DNA from: Pedobacter sp. KBW06
GTDB lineage: Bacteria > Bacteroidota > Bacteroidia > Sphingobacteriales > Sphingobacteriaceae
Assembly (NCBI RefSeq): GCF_003852525.1
Contig: NZ_QAJL01000004.1
Coordinates: forward strand, 622,457-686,456
DNA: 64,000 bases
Direction of reading: 5' to 3'
Position 1 is the stretch's first letter. Each line of letters starts with the position of its first letter. The notes below the pieces were generated by a model. It searched no databases and was not told where the DNA came from. It saw only the letters and a program-made list of their open reading frames with translations. Shown here piece by piece: positions 34,478 through 43,037 of the stretch. Made by a program: the position numbers and the translations under genes.

Positions 34478-34493
34478 CATATCACGGGCTTCT

Positions 34494-35747
34494 TTATTTC
34501 AATTTGCCCAATGCTTCTTTTATTCTTGGAATCATTTTCTGAATATCGCTCAGTGAACATCCGCCAACCGATGCGCGGAACCAGGCCACAGATTCATCAG
34601 TACCAAAAGCCGAGAACGGAACCAAAGCCGTCTGAGCCTCCTTGATCAGATAAAAATTAACATCCGCACTGTTTTTCAACAGATCTCCCGAAGGGGTAGT
34701 CTTACCGATATAATCGATCTTAAGCGTCAGGTAAATTGCACCCATAGGAACCACGGCATCAACCGCAAAGCCATCTGCCTTTAATTGCTGAAAACCATTA
34801 TACAGCGTATCCAGACTTTCCTGAACCTGCTTTTTAAAGGCATTCAAAAACTGATCTACCAGTTCATTATTTTTAAAGTATTTTGCAACAGCCACCTGTT
34901 CTGCTTTAGGCGCCCAGGCTCCGATATGTCCCAGTAAAGATTTCATCTTGCCGATCACCTTTTCGGGGCCGAATGCCCAGCCTACACGGACTCCTGTAGC
35001 AGATAAACATTTCGAAATCCCATCAATGTAGATCACATAATCTTTCAGCTCCGGACGTAAGCTTACCGGATTGATGTGCTCTTTTCCAAAAGTCAGTAAA
35101 GAGTAGATCTGATCATACATGATGTACAATGGTTTCTCATCCACTCCCCTGCATTCATTCTCTTCGATTACAAGGTCACAGATTTCTTCCAGTTGCTCCT
35201 GACTGAACATAGTTCCTGTAGGATTTAAAGGAGAACACAGGGCCAATAACGTTGCGCCTTTTAAATAAGGCTTCAGCTGTGCCCCTGTTGGCATAAAGTT
35301 ATTCTCCACAGTCGTTTCTACCGCTATTCCTTTTGCAGAAGAAAGGTGGCAGTAATGGTTGTTATTCCATGATGGGGCAGGATAAATCACCTTATCTCCG
35401 GGATCTACCAGCGCCAGATAAGTTGCATAGATTAGCGGACGTGAGCCGCCGGCTACCAAAATATCCTGTGTGGTATAAGAAAGCGCGTATCTGTTTTTCA
35501 AAACTTCTACCACCGTCTCTCTTAAAGCTAAAATACCGTCTGCAGGAGGATAATTGGTATGGTTATGATGATAAGCATCAATAATCTCATCTCTCAGTTC
35601 TGCCGGAATAGGAAAAATTGAAGGATCAAAATCACCGATGGTCAGATTGGCAATCTCCGCACCCTTTCGCTTCAGTTCATTTACTTCGTTTCCAATTTTA
35701 ATGATTTCCGAGCCGATAAGCGTGTTTGCTAATACTGATACATTCAT
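34494..35747 (-). CDS. PLP-dependent aminotransferase, class I/II (aspartate-type)
   Basis: 417 residues of fold-type I. Motifs: NLTIGDFDPSIFPIP near the start, the cofactor-binding GGSRPLIYATYLALVDPGDKVIYPAPSWNNNHYC, the SPLNPTGTMFS loop, the Asp/Tyr segment PLYIMYDQIYS, and the Schiff-base Lys in DGISKCLSATGVRVGW. It probably uses aspartate or another amino acid with 2-oxoglutarate; exact substrate is not set by sequence. It lies 26 bp downstream of argH on the same strand, so the two are probably co-transcribed. Aspartate is also the ArgG substrate, which makes an aspartate role attractive but unproven. Confidence 0.85.
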   Translation of the reverse strand: MNVSVLANTLIGSEIIKIGNEVNELKRKGAEIANLTIGDFDPSIFPIPAELRDEIIDAYHHNHTNYPPADGILALRETVVEVLKNRYALSYTTQDILVAGGSRPLIYATYLALVDPGDKVIYPAPSWNNNHYCHLSSAKGIAVETTVENNFMPTGAQLKPYLKGATLLALCSPLNPTGTMFSQEQLEEICDLVIEENECRGVDEKPLYIMYDQIYSLLTFGKEHINPVSLRPELKDYVIYIDGISKCLSATGVRVGWAFGPEKVIGKMKSLLGHIGAWAPKAEQVAVAKYFKNNELVDQFLNAFKKQVQESLDTLYNGFQQLKADGFAVDAVVPMGAIYLTLKIDYIGKTTPSGDLLKNSADVNFYLIKEAQTALVPFSAFGTDESVAWFRASVGGCSLSDIQKMIPRIKEALGKLK

Positions 35748-35773
35748 TTTTTTGATTTTTATTTATTAATTGA

Positions 35774-37105
35774 TTAAGCCAGCAATCTTTCAATTGCAGC
35801 GGTAGTTTTCTCAAATTTAAACTGCGAAAGAATTTCTTCCATCATCCCTTCAATCTCCGGGTTACACAGATTTCCAATACTTCCTTCATGGGTATGATTC
35901 ACCTGAGTTGAAGGAGAAAAAGTACCGTTCTCTATCGTTTCACCAACAATTTTATAAGCCTCTCTAAAAGGAACCCCCTTTAAGGCAAGTTCATTCACTA
36001 CTTCAACGCTAAACAGGTAAGCATATTTTTTATCCGCCAGAATATCGTCTTTAATCCTGATGTGCTGCAACATATAGGTAGTCATTTCCAGGCATTCATT
36101 CAACGATGTGATTGCAGGGAAAAGGTTTTCTTTCAGCAGTTGCAGGTCCCGGTGATAACCGGAAGGCAAATTGGTGGTCATCATGGCAATTTCATTCGGC
36201 AAAGCCTGAATCTTGTTGCATCTGGAACGGATCAGTTCAAAAACATCAGGATTCTTTTTATGCGGCATGATACTCGATCCGGTCGTCAGTTCGTCCGGAA
36301 AGCTGATAAATCCAAAGTTCTGATTGATAAACAGACAAACATCCATCGCCATTTTGGCTAGGGAAGCAGCAACTGAAGACATCGCCTGTCCAAGAACACG
36401 TTCTGTTTTTCCTCTGCCCATTTGTGCATAAACCACATTATAATTTAAATTTTCAAAACCCAGTAACTGAGTGGTCATTGTCCTGTTTAGAGGGAAAGAA
36501 GAGCCATAGCCCGCAGCAGAACCCAAAGGATTCTTATTGCAAATCTTATAAGCGGCAAGCATCAGTTCCATATCATCAACAAGGCTCTCTGCATAAGCAC
36601 CGAACCAAAGTCCAAAAGAAGAAGGCATCGCAATCTGAAGGTGCGTATATCCCGGAAGTAATTTGTCTTTATGGGTATTGCTCAGCGCAATCAGTTGCGT
36701 AAAAAGAACCCTTGTATTTTCAACCATTTCTTCAATACAGCTTCTGAAGTAGAGTTTCAGATCCACTAAAACCTGGTCATTACGGGAACGTCCGCTATGG
36801 ATTTTTTTACCGGCATCACCAATGCGCTGTGTCAGCAGCCACTCTACCTGCGAGTGTACATCTTCTACCGTATCCTCAATCGTAAATCTTCCTGCTTCAA
36901 TGTCCGCATAAATATTTTTGAGTTCCTTTTGAATCGACACCAGCTCTTCGGCGGTTAACAGTCCAATACTTTCCAGCATTTCTACATGGGCCAAAGAGCC
37001 TAAAACATCAAAAGCTGCCATTTGCAAATCCAGCTCCCTGTCTTTGCCTACGGTAAAAGTTTCTATATCTTTATTTACGTCTACGTTTTTTTGCCAAATC
37101 TTCAT
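35774..37105 (-). CDS. argH: Argininosuccinate lyase
   Basis: 443 residues of the fumarase/aspartase superfamily. It splits argininosuccinate to arginine and fumarate, the last step of arginine synthesis. Motifs: HSGRSRNDQVLVDL (residues about 92-105), the catalytic His segment PGYTHLQIAMPSSFG, and the flexible loop TGSSIMPHKKNPDVFE with the catalytic Ser. It is on the same strand as the main arg cluster but separated from it by a divergently placed peptidase gene, so it has its own promoter in 37106-37289, shared with that gene. Confidence 0.96.
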   Translation of the reverse strand: MKIWQKNVDVNKDIETFTVGKDRELDLQMAAFDVLGSLAHVEMLESIGLLTAEELVSIQKELKNIYADIEAGRFTIEDTVEDVHSQVEWLLTQRIGDAGKKIHSGRSRNDQVLVDLKLYFRSCIEEMVENTRVLFTQLIALSNTHKDKLLPGYTHLQIAMPSSFGLWFGAYAESLVDDMELMLAAYKICNKNPLGSAAGYGSSFPLNRTMTTQLLGFENLNYNVVYAQMGRGKTERVLGQAMSSVAASLAKMAMDVCLFINQNFGFISFPDELTTGSSIMPHKKNPDVFELIRSRCNKIQALPNEIAMMTTNLPSGYHRDLQLLKENLFPAITSLNECLEMTTYMLQHIRIKDDILADKKYAYLFSVEVVNELALKGVPFREAYKIVGETIENGTFSPSTQVNHTHEGSIGNLCNPEIEGMMEEILSQFKFEKTTAAIERLLA

Positions 37106-37289
37106 TTATCAATCTATTGTTTAGACCCTTTGAGGGCTGGAGGTATTTTGCAAAAATACAATAATTACGATAGAATGAAGGATAAACCAGCAAGAGCATC
37201 AAATGCAACTACATTGCATAATATTCTTGTTATAATCAAAATATATTCAACTAAATCAATATTTTAGCAGAAAATCCACAAACTTATAT

Positions 37290-40178
37290 ATGAACAGAAT
37301 CAGATATTCGCTCTTGCTCTTGCTTTTACCGCTTGCAGCAAGCGTTCATGCGCAGCAAAAACCAGCATTGAGCTGGAAAGATGTTTCCAAATGGAATTTC
37401 ATCAGAAGCAATACTTATGCGCTGTCACCCAACGGACAATGGTTATCCTGGGCAAAAGGCCCTAACGAAGGTGATCTCCAAACCATCATTCGCAAAACAT
37501 CCGACACCACAAATTTCAGCTATCCTATCGGGGCAAATCCCAGTACAGTTGTCTATGCTAAGGATTCCAAATATCTCGCCTTTAAGGTCTCGGCTAAAGA
37601 ATCAGAAGTAAAAGCGGCAAAAAAAACCATGAAACCTCTTTATGATCAATTGGTTCTGGTCTCTTTACCTGGAAATCAGAAAGTCACTTTTGAAAAAGTA
37701 AAAACATTCAGTTTCTCCGGAGAGTCTTCAGAATGGCTGGCTATACAGTTTACAGCACCGGAAAGTGCATCAAAAGAGAAAGATGCGGCAAAAGGAACTG
37801 ATCTTTTGTTATACCAGTTGAGCACTAAAAAAAGCTATAACCTGGGCAATGTTGCAGAATATGCCTTCAATAAAGCGGGAAACATTCTTGCCTATACCAT
37901 TGATGCAAACGGACAGAACGGGAACGGCATTTTTATCAGAGATATGAAAACCGGCATCATCACTGCCCTGGAAAATGACAAAGCAAATTATAAAAACATC
38001 AATTGGAATGAAAACGGAGATGCTTTTGCCTTGTTAAAATCCAATAAAAACGAGCAGTATAAAGAAGATGTCTTTACCGTAATCGGAATCAATAAGATTG
38101 CCGGAGAACAAAGCAATAAAGTTTCTTACGCTGGTATCGGCCTAAAAAATTTCCCGAAAAATATGGGAATCAACGGAAATGGAACTCCTTACTGGTCAGA
38201 AGATCAAAGCACTTTATTCTTTGGGATCAATACCCAGGAAAAGAAAGCCGACAGCACCTCAAAAGATAAAACAGCAGAAAAAGGAAAACCTCCGGTAAAA
38301 ACCGATAGCCTGGCTAAAGGAAAACCGGAAGCGAAAGCAGACGCGAAACCTGCCGCTAAAGCAGATATAGAGAAACCGGATATGATCATCTGGAACTGGC
38401 AGGACAAACGCCTTCAATCTGCCCAGCAAACCCAGGAAATGAGAGACAAAAATTACAGTTTCCTAAGTTCTTACCGCATCGCAGATCAGAAGTTCAGTCA
38501 GCTGGCCGACAGCAGTTTAAAAAATGTTGTTGTTGCCCCACAGCAGCTGTATGCCATTGGTTACGACAATTCCAGCTATGAATTGATGGGGAACCTCGAC
38601 GGGCAAAACTATACGGACATTTACCTCATTAATTTAAAGACAGGGACTAAGAAACGTATTTTTGAGAAATTTTATACTTCGGGAAGAGGTTCACTCAGCT
38701 TTGCTCCAAACGGCAAATGGGCAAGTTTCAACAAAGACGGTGCATTTTACAGCATCAACCTGGAAACCTTACAACAATATAACCTCACCGAAAAAATCAA
38801 AGCCTCTTTTGTAGATGAGCAGGACGACCATAACACAGTCAAGCCATCCACACCAAATTTCGGCTGGTCATCAGACTCCAGATATGTCCTCATTAAAGAC
38901 AATTATGACCTTTGGCGCATCAGCGCGGATGGCAAAAATGTAATTGCCCTTTCCGACAACTGGAAAAGCAGGAAGCAGGAAGTACAGTCCAGATTCTTCA
39001 TTTATCCTAAGGACAAAGGAACGGACCTGAGCAAAGATCAATATTTCACCATCTTTAATTCCAGCACTAAAAAAGCCGGCATTGGGGTGCTGGAGGCAGG
39101 AAAGAACAGCATCAAACCTTTATTTATGGACGACAATGTTTATGGCGCCTTCCAGAAAGCAAGTGATGGCAACGTGTTCATTTATGCCAAACAGAACAAT
39201 GAAAAATCACCAGAGATTTATACCAGTACAGCGGCAAATTTAGCCAACCCAAAACAAATCACGAAAAACACCCCTGATCAGGAAAAATATGCCTGGTCTA
39301 CAGGTGTCAAGCTGATCAACTATGTCAGTGCAAACGGAGATTCCCTGCAGGCAGCACTATACCTCCCTGCAAATTATCAGGAAGGAAAAAGTTATCCTAC
39401 GATCACCTATATCTATGAACGCCTCACTGATGAGATGAATTTCTATACTATGCCTGGATTCCCTGGTGGTGGATTTAATAAATCGGTATACACCAGCAAT
39501 GGTTACGCGGTACTGATGCCGGATATCAAATACAAACTGAATGATCCGGGAATGTCTGCAGTAGCCTGCGTTGTTCCTGCAGTGAAAGCAGCCATTGCAA
39601 CAGGAATTGTAGACGAAAAACGCGTGGCCATTCACGGACACTCATGGGGAGGATACCAAACCTCTTTCCTGATCACACAAACCAATATTTTTAAAGCCGC
39701 AGCAGCGGGTGCACCATTGACCAATATGATCAGTATGTACAGTCTGATCTACTGGAACAGCGGAGGCACCAACCAGGCGATCTTCGAATCCAGCCAGGGT
39801 AGGTTAACACCAGGGTATTGGGACAACTGGGATGCCTTTGCCCGTAACTCTCCGGTCTACCACATCAAAAAGGTACAGACACCATTGTTGTTGTTACACA
39901 ATGATAAAGACGGTGCAGTGGATTATACGCAAGGTATCGAATACTACAACGGCCTGAGAAGACTGAATAAACCGGTGGTGATGATCACTTACCGTGGCGA
40001 AAACCATGGCATTGCCAAATTACCTAACCGGAAGGACTACGCTGTCCGCATGATGGAATATTTCGATTACATGTTAAAAGATAAGCCCGCACCGGAATGG
40101 TGGTCAAAAGGAGTCAACCGTTTAGATATGGAAAAACACCTGGAAGCAAGAGCTTTTGAAAAAGCAGAAGAGCAATAA
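37290..40178 (+). CDS. Secreted S9 family (prolyl oligopeptidase-like) peptidase
   Basis: 962 residues. A signal peptide ends near VHAQ. A long beta-propeller-like region is followed by an alpha/beta hydrolase domain with the triad Ser785 (HGHSWGGYQ), Asp874 (HNDKDGAVDY) and His906 (RGENHGI). An Ala/Lys/Pro/Asp-rich linker at residues about 318-363 interrupts the propeller and is probably a surface loop. It should cut peptides in the periplasm. It lies between argH and the arg cluster on the opposite strand, with a terminator shared with the M20 gene. No link to arginine synthesis is evident. Confidence 0.9.
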   Translation: MNRIRYSLLLLLLPLAASVHAQQKPALSWKDVSKWNFIRSNTYALSPNGQWLSWAKGPNEGDLQTIIRKTSDTTNFSYPIGANPSTVVYAKDSKYLAFKVSAKESEVKAAKKTMKPLYDQLVLVSLPGNQKVTFEKVKTFSFSGESSEWLAIQFTAPESASKEKDAAKGTDLLLYQLSTKKSYNLGNVAEYAFNKAGNILAYTIDANGQNGNGIFIRDMKTGIITALENDKANYKNINWNENGDAFALLKSNKNEQYKEDVFTVIGINKIAGEQSNKVSYAGIGLKNFPKNMGINGNGTPYWSEDQSTLFFGINTQEKKADSTSKDKTAEKGKPPVKTDSLAKGKPEAKADAKPAAKADIEKPDMIIWNWQDKRLQSAQQTQEMRDKNYSFLSSYRIADQKFSQLADSSLKNVVVAPQQLYAIGYDNSSYELMGNLDGQNYTDIYLINLKTGTKKRIFEKFYTSGRGSLSFAPNGKWASFNKDGAFYSINLETLQQYNLTEKIKASFVDEQDDHNTVKPSTPNFGWSSDSRYVLIKDNYDLWRISADGKNVIALSDNWKSRKQEVQSRFFIYPKDKGTDLSKDQYFTIFNSSTKKAGIGVLEAGKNSIKPLFMDDNVYGAFQKASDGNVFIYAKQNNEKSPEIYTSTAANLANPKQITKNTPDQEKYAWSTGVKLINYVSANGDSLQAALYLPANYQEGKSYPTITYIYERLTDEMNFYTMPGFPGGGFNKSVYTSNGYAVLMPDIKYKLNDPGMSAVACVVPAVKAAIATGIVDEKRVAIHGHSWGGYQTSFLITQTNIFKAAAAGAPLTNMISMYSLIYWNSGGTNQAIFESSQGRLTPGYWDNWDAFARNSPVYHIKKVQTPLLLLHNDKDGAVDYTQGIEYYNGLRRLNKPVVMITYRGENHGIAKLPNRKDYAVRMMEYFDYMLKDKPAPEWWSKGVNRLDMEKHLEARAFEKAEEQ

Positions 40179-40214
40179 AAAAAGCGGCTGATCCTGAGGA
40201 TCAGCCGCTTTTTT
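40178..40214 (+). terminator. Bidirectional terminator between the S9 peptidase and the ArgE-like gene
   Basis: The perfect 17-bp arms AAAAAAGCGGCTGATCC (40178-40194) and GGATCAGCCGCTTTTTT (40198-40214) begin at the peptidase stop codon. The symmetric T runs suit both directions, ending the arg transcript on the minus strand. Confidence 0.9.
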
Positions 40215-40225
40215 ACATTAAGATC

Positions 40226-41293
40226 TTACTTCCCGTTAATTACAGGTTTTAACATTTCAATATAGAGTTGAATTCCTTCTTCAATTTCATTGACAAAAAC
40301 ATATTCATCTGCCATATGAGAACGTGCAGAATCTCCAGGCCCTACCTTTAAAGATGGAATACTCAATAAAGCCTGATCTGAAGTTGTAGGAGAACCATAA
40401 GTAGTCCTGCCTAAGGCGATGCCCGACTGTACCAGCGCATGTGCCTTATCAATAGAAGAAGGCTTCAGGCGGATAGAGCGTGGCGTTACCTCGCAATCTA
40501 CATTGGTCCGGATAATTTTTAAAACTTCCTCATTGGTATACGCATCCGTTACCCGAACATCTACGGTAAAATTACAGGTTGCCGGAACAACGTTATGCTG
40601 AGAACCTGCATTGATAATCGTTACCGACATTTTCAAAGGACCGAACATTTCCGAAACTTTGGAAAAACGATAATTGCGGAACCATTCTATATCTTTCAAA
40701 GCCTTATAAATGGCATTGTCTCCTTCTTCGCGTGCCGCATGGCCTGCTTTTCCGGTAGAAACACAGTCTAAAACCAGTAAACCACGTTCTGCAATGGCCA
40801 GATTCATTAGAGTCGGCTCTCCAACAATCGCAAACTCCAGTTCTCCAAGATCAGGAAGCACACATTCCAATCCGTTATTTCCGGAGATTTCTTCTTCTGC
40901 GGTCGTGGCCAGACAAATGTTATAACTTAAACCTTTCTGCTCATTGAAGTAAAGAAAGGTCGCTATAAGCGAAACCAGACATCCTCCCGCATCATTACTC
41001 CCTAATCCATATAATTTGCCCTCTTCAATAGTTGGCGCGTAAGGATCGCGTGTATAGCCCGAATTTGGCTTCACGGTATCGTGATGCGAATTTAAAAGCA
41101 TCGTTGGCTTTTTCGGGTCAAAATGCGCGTTGTAAGCCCAGATGTTGTTGAGCTTACGATGGGTCTTTATATTACGTTGCTGCAAAAACTGTTCAATCAC
41201 ATCAGCGGTTTTGTCTTCTTCTTTACTAAAGGAAGAGATGCCAATCAATTCTTTCAACAGTTCTAAACTCTCTTTTTGCAGTTGTTCTATCAT
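40226..41293 (-). CDS. argE: M20 family metallohydrolase, N-acyl-ornithine/citrulline deacylase (ArgE-like)
   Basis: 355 residues from the ATG at 41293; the frame is open 28 codons further, over the end of proC, but those residues are unlike the family. Two-zinc M20 motifs: NSHHDTVKPN (first ligand His and following Asp), YGLGSNDAGGCLVS (bridging Asp), ATTAEEEISGNNG (catalytic Glu pair) and a C-terminal TSDQALL. It should remove the N-acyl group late in the arginine pathway. In a succinyl-type pathway the substrate would be N-succinylcitrulline. It is the last gene of the cluster, 8 bp after proC. Confidence 0.87.
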   Translation of the reverse strand: MIEQLQKESLELLKELIGISSFSKEEDKTADVIEQFLQQRNIKTHRKLNNIWAYNAHFDPKKPTMLLNSHHDTVKPNSGYTRDPYAPTIEEGKLYGLGSNDAGGCLVSLIATFLYFNEQKGLSYNICLATTAEEEISGNNGLECVLPDLGELEFAIVGEPTLMNLAIAERGLLVLDCVSTGKAGHAAREEGDNAIYKALKDIEWFRNYRFSKVSEMFGPLKMSVTIINAGSQHNVVPATCNFTVDVRVTDAYTNEEVLKIIRTNVDCEVTPRSIRLKPSSIDKAHALVQSGIALGRTTYGSPTTSDQALLSIPSLKVGPGDSARSHMADEYVFVNEIEEGIQLYIEMLKPVINGK

Positions 41294-41300
41294 AATTTTT

Positions 41301-42119
41301 TTATTCTTTGGTATATAAAGCACCGGCCTTTGTTGCCGATAGCTTGATGCCTTTGATGAGGGAGGAACTGAATCCATTATGCTCCATCTCGTTTAATCCG
41401 GCAATGGTACAGCCTTTCGGCGAAGTTACTTTGTCTATTTCCTGTTCAGGATGGGACTGCATCTGTAAGAGCAGGTCCGCAGCCCCTTTAGCGGTCTGAA
41501 CCGCCATTTTTAAAGCTTCATCTGCATGAAAACCAATCTCTACCCCACCTTGTGAAGCCGCCCTGATGGCGCGTAAGAAAAAGGCAATTCCACAGGCACA
41601 TAAAGCCGTTGCTGAAGTCATCAGGTCTTCATTGATCTTCACCACTGAACCTACAGTTTCAAACATTCTTGTCACCTCTTCCATATATTCAGAAGAAGCG
41701 CTATCTGTGGCAATACAGGTCATCGACTGTCCAATGGCAATCGCCGTATTTGGCATCGCCCTGATCACCTGTGCCCTTTCACCCAGTTTATTTCTGATGT
41801 CTGCACAGCTGACACCGGAAGCAACAGAAATGAAAAGGTGTTTATTGATGTCTACAACCGGACGAATCTGCTCCATCAGCTGATTCAGCTGTTGCGGCAA
41901 CACAGCGAGAACAATAACATCGGCAGCGGCAACAACCGCAGCGTTATCATTACTCACACCAAAGCCCTGTTCAGCAAAGGGGCCTAAATTGGCAATATTT
42001 CTTCTGGTCAGACTAATCTGACCGGGCAAAGCATAATTCGCTTTAACTAATCCCCTGGCTAAAGAAATGCCAATATTTCCGCTTCCTAAAATGGCGATGT
42101 TGCCTTTAAACTGTTTCAT
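41301..42119 (-). CDS. proC: Pyrroline-5-carboxylate reductase
   Basis: 272 residues. It reduces pyrroline-5-carboxylate to proline with NAD(P)H. The Rossmann motif ILGSGNIGISLARGL opens the protein, followed by VLAVLPQQ, IRAMPNTAIAIGQSM, and the C-terminal signature VTSPKGCTIAGLNEMEHNGF. It lies inside the arginine cluster, 47 bp after argB and 8 bp before the deacylase gene. Sharing the operon implies coordinated control of proline and arginine synthesis from glutamate. The semialdehyde or P5C donor is not encoded here. Confidence 0.93.
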   Translation of the reverse strand: MKQFKGNIAILGSGNIGISLARGLVKANYALPGQISLTRRNIANLGPFAEQGFGVSNDNAAVVAAADVIVLAVLPQQLNQLMEQIRPVVDINKHLFISVASGVSCADIRNKLGERAQVIRAMPNTAIAIGQSMTCIATDSASSEYMEEVTRMFETVGSVVKINEDLMTSATALCACGIAFFLRAIRAASQGGVEIGFHADEALKMAVQTAKGAADLLLQMQSHPEQEIDKVTSPKGCTIAGLNEMEHNGFSSSLIKGIKLSATKAGALYTKE

Positions 42120-42166
42120 CTTCTATATGGTTTGGTTGTGATTGATCGGGTGGTATTCAAAGGTAA

Positions 42167-42955
42167 TTAAATGATGAGTCTTGTTCCAAAACCCTGCTCA
42201 TTAATTTGCGGCAGTTCATCTGCTTTACCAATATATACGGCAGAAACGCCGCTTTTTATCGCCTCAAAGGCATTATGTAATTTAGGGATCATCCCTCCTG
42301 AAACTACCCCTTCCTGTTTTAATCCTTCAAATTCTGCCATCCGGATTTCAGGAACAAGGGAATCGTCATCTTCCACGTCCCGCATTACGCCTCTTTTCTC
42401 AAAGCAGTAAACCAGCACGGTTTCATATAAGGAAGACATGGCGACCGCCACTGCAGAAGCAATGGTATCTGCATTGGTATTTAAAAGCTGGCTGTCGCCG
42501 TCGTGGGTAATCGCACACAAAACCGGTGTCAATCCCGCAAGGAGCAAACTGTCCAGCGTAGCTGAAGAAACCGAGGTCTCATCCAGATCGCCTACAAAAC
42601 CATAGTCAATCTCCTTCACAGGGCGTTTAACTGCTTTGATGATGTTCCCGTCGGCACCGGTTAAGCCAATCGCATTACAGCCTTTCGCCTGCAACTGAGC
42701 AACCATGTTCTTATTGATTAAACCTGCGTAAACCATCGTGACGATCCTGAGGGTTTCAATATCGGTAATCCGGCGTCCATCCAACATTTTAGCTTCCACA
42801 CCAAGGGAAACGCCCAGCTCTGTTGCAATCTTTCCGCCACCGTGAATTAAAATCTTATCTCCCGGAAGGGCTTTAAAGTCCAGCAAAAACTGGTGCAGCT
42901 TCTCCGAATTGTCAATTACATTGCCGCCGATTTTAATTACACTTAATCTCTTCAT
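42167..42955 (-). CDS. argB: N-acetyl(acyl)glutamate kinase
   Basis: 262 residues of the amino-acid kinase family. It phosphorylates the N-acylated glutamate, step two of arginine synthesis. KIGGNVIDN (residues 8-16), LIHGGGKIATELG, and AVYIGKADE near the end are recognised positions; the Lys and Gly-rich loops that hold ATP are intact. Whether the acyl group is acetyl or succinyl depends on the rest of the pathway. A terminator and a second inverted repeat separate it from argF' upstream, so it may be controlled apart from the first half of the cluster. Confidence 0.92.
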   Translation of the reverse strand: MKRLSVIKIGGNVIDNSEKLHQFLLDFKALPGDKILIHGGGKIATELGVSLGVEAKMLDGRRITDIETLRIVTMVYAGLINKNMVAQLQAKGCNAIGLTGADGNIIKAVKRPVKEIDYGFVGDLDETSVSSATLDSLLLAGLTPVLCAITHDGDSQLLNTNADTIASAVAVAMSSLYETVLVYCFEKRGVMRDVEDDDSLVPEIRMAEFEGLKQEGVVSGGMIPKLHNAFEAIKSGVSAVYIGKADELPQINEQGFGTRLII

Positions 42956-42973
42956 TTTCTAAATTTCTTCAAA

Positions 42974-42990
42974 AAGTTCCTCAGGAACTT
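42974..42990. promoter_or_regulatory. Inverted repeat before argB
   Basis: AAGTTCC (42974-42980) and GGAACTT (42984-42990) flank TCA, a perfect 7-bp palindrome 19 bp before the argB start. It follows the argF' terminator, so it may be an operator or a second small hairpin in the argB leader. Confidence 0.45.
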
Positions 42991-43000
42991 CAGGTATAAC

Positions 43001-43032
43001 AAAAAAGGATGCTGGTTTTAATCCGGCATCCT
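43001..43032 (-). terminator. Internal terminator between argF' and argB
   Basis: The arms AGGATGCTGG (43006-43015) and CCGGCATCCT (43023-43032) pair with one T-G wobble and a 7-nt loop. On the minus strand a six-T run follows. It starts just past the argF' stop at 43038. Confidence 0.75.
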
Positions 43033-43037
43033 GTAAT

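Noticed and set aside
37106..37289. Possible operator or small gene between argH and the S9 peptidase
   Set aside because: The A/T-rich 184-bp gap shows no clear palindrome or coding frame; it only needs to hold the two divergent promoters.
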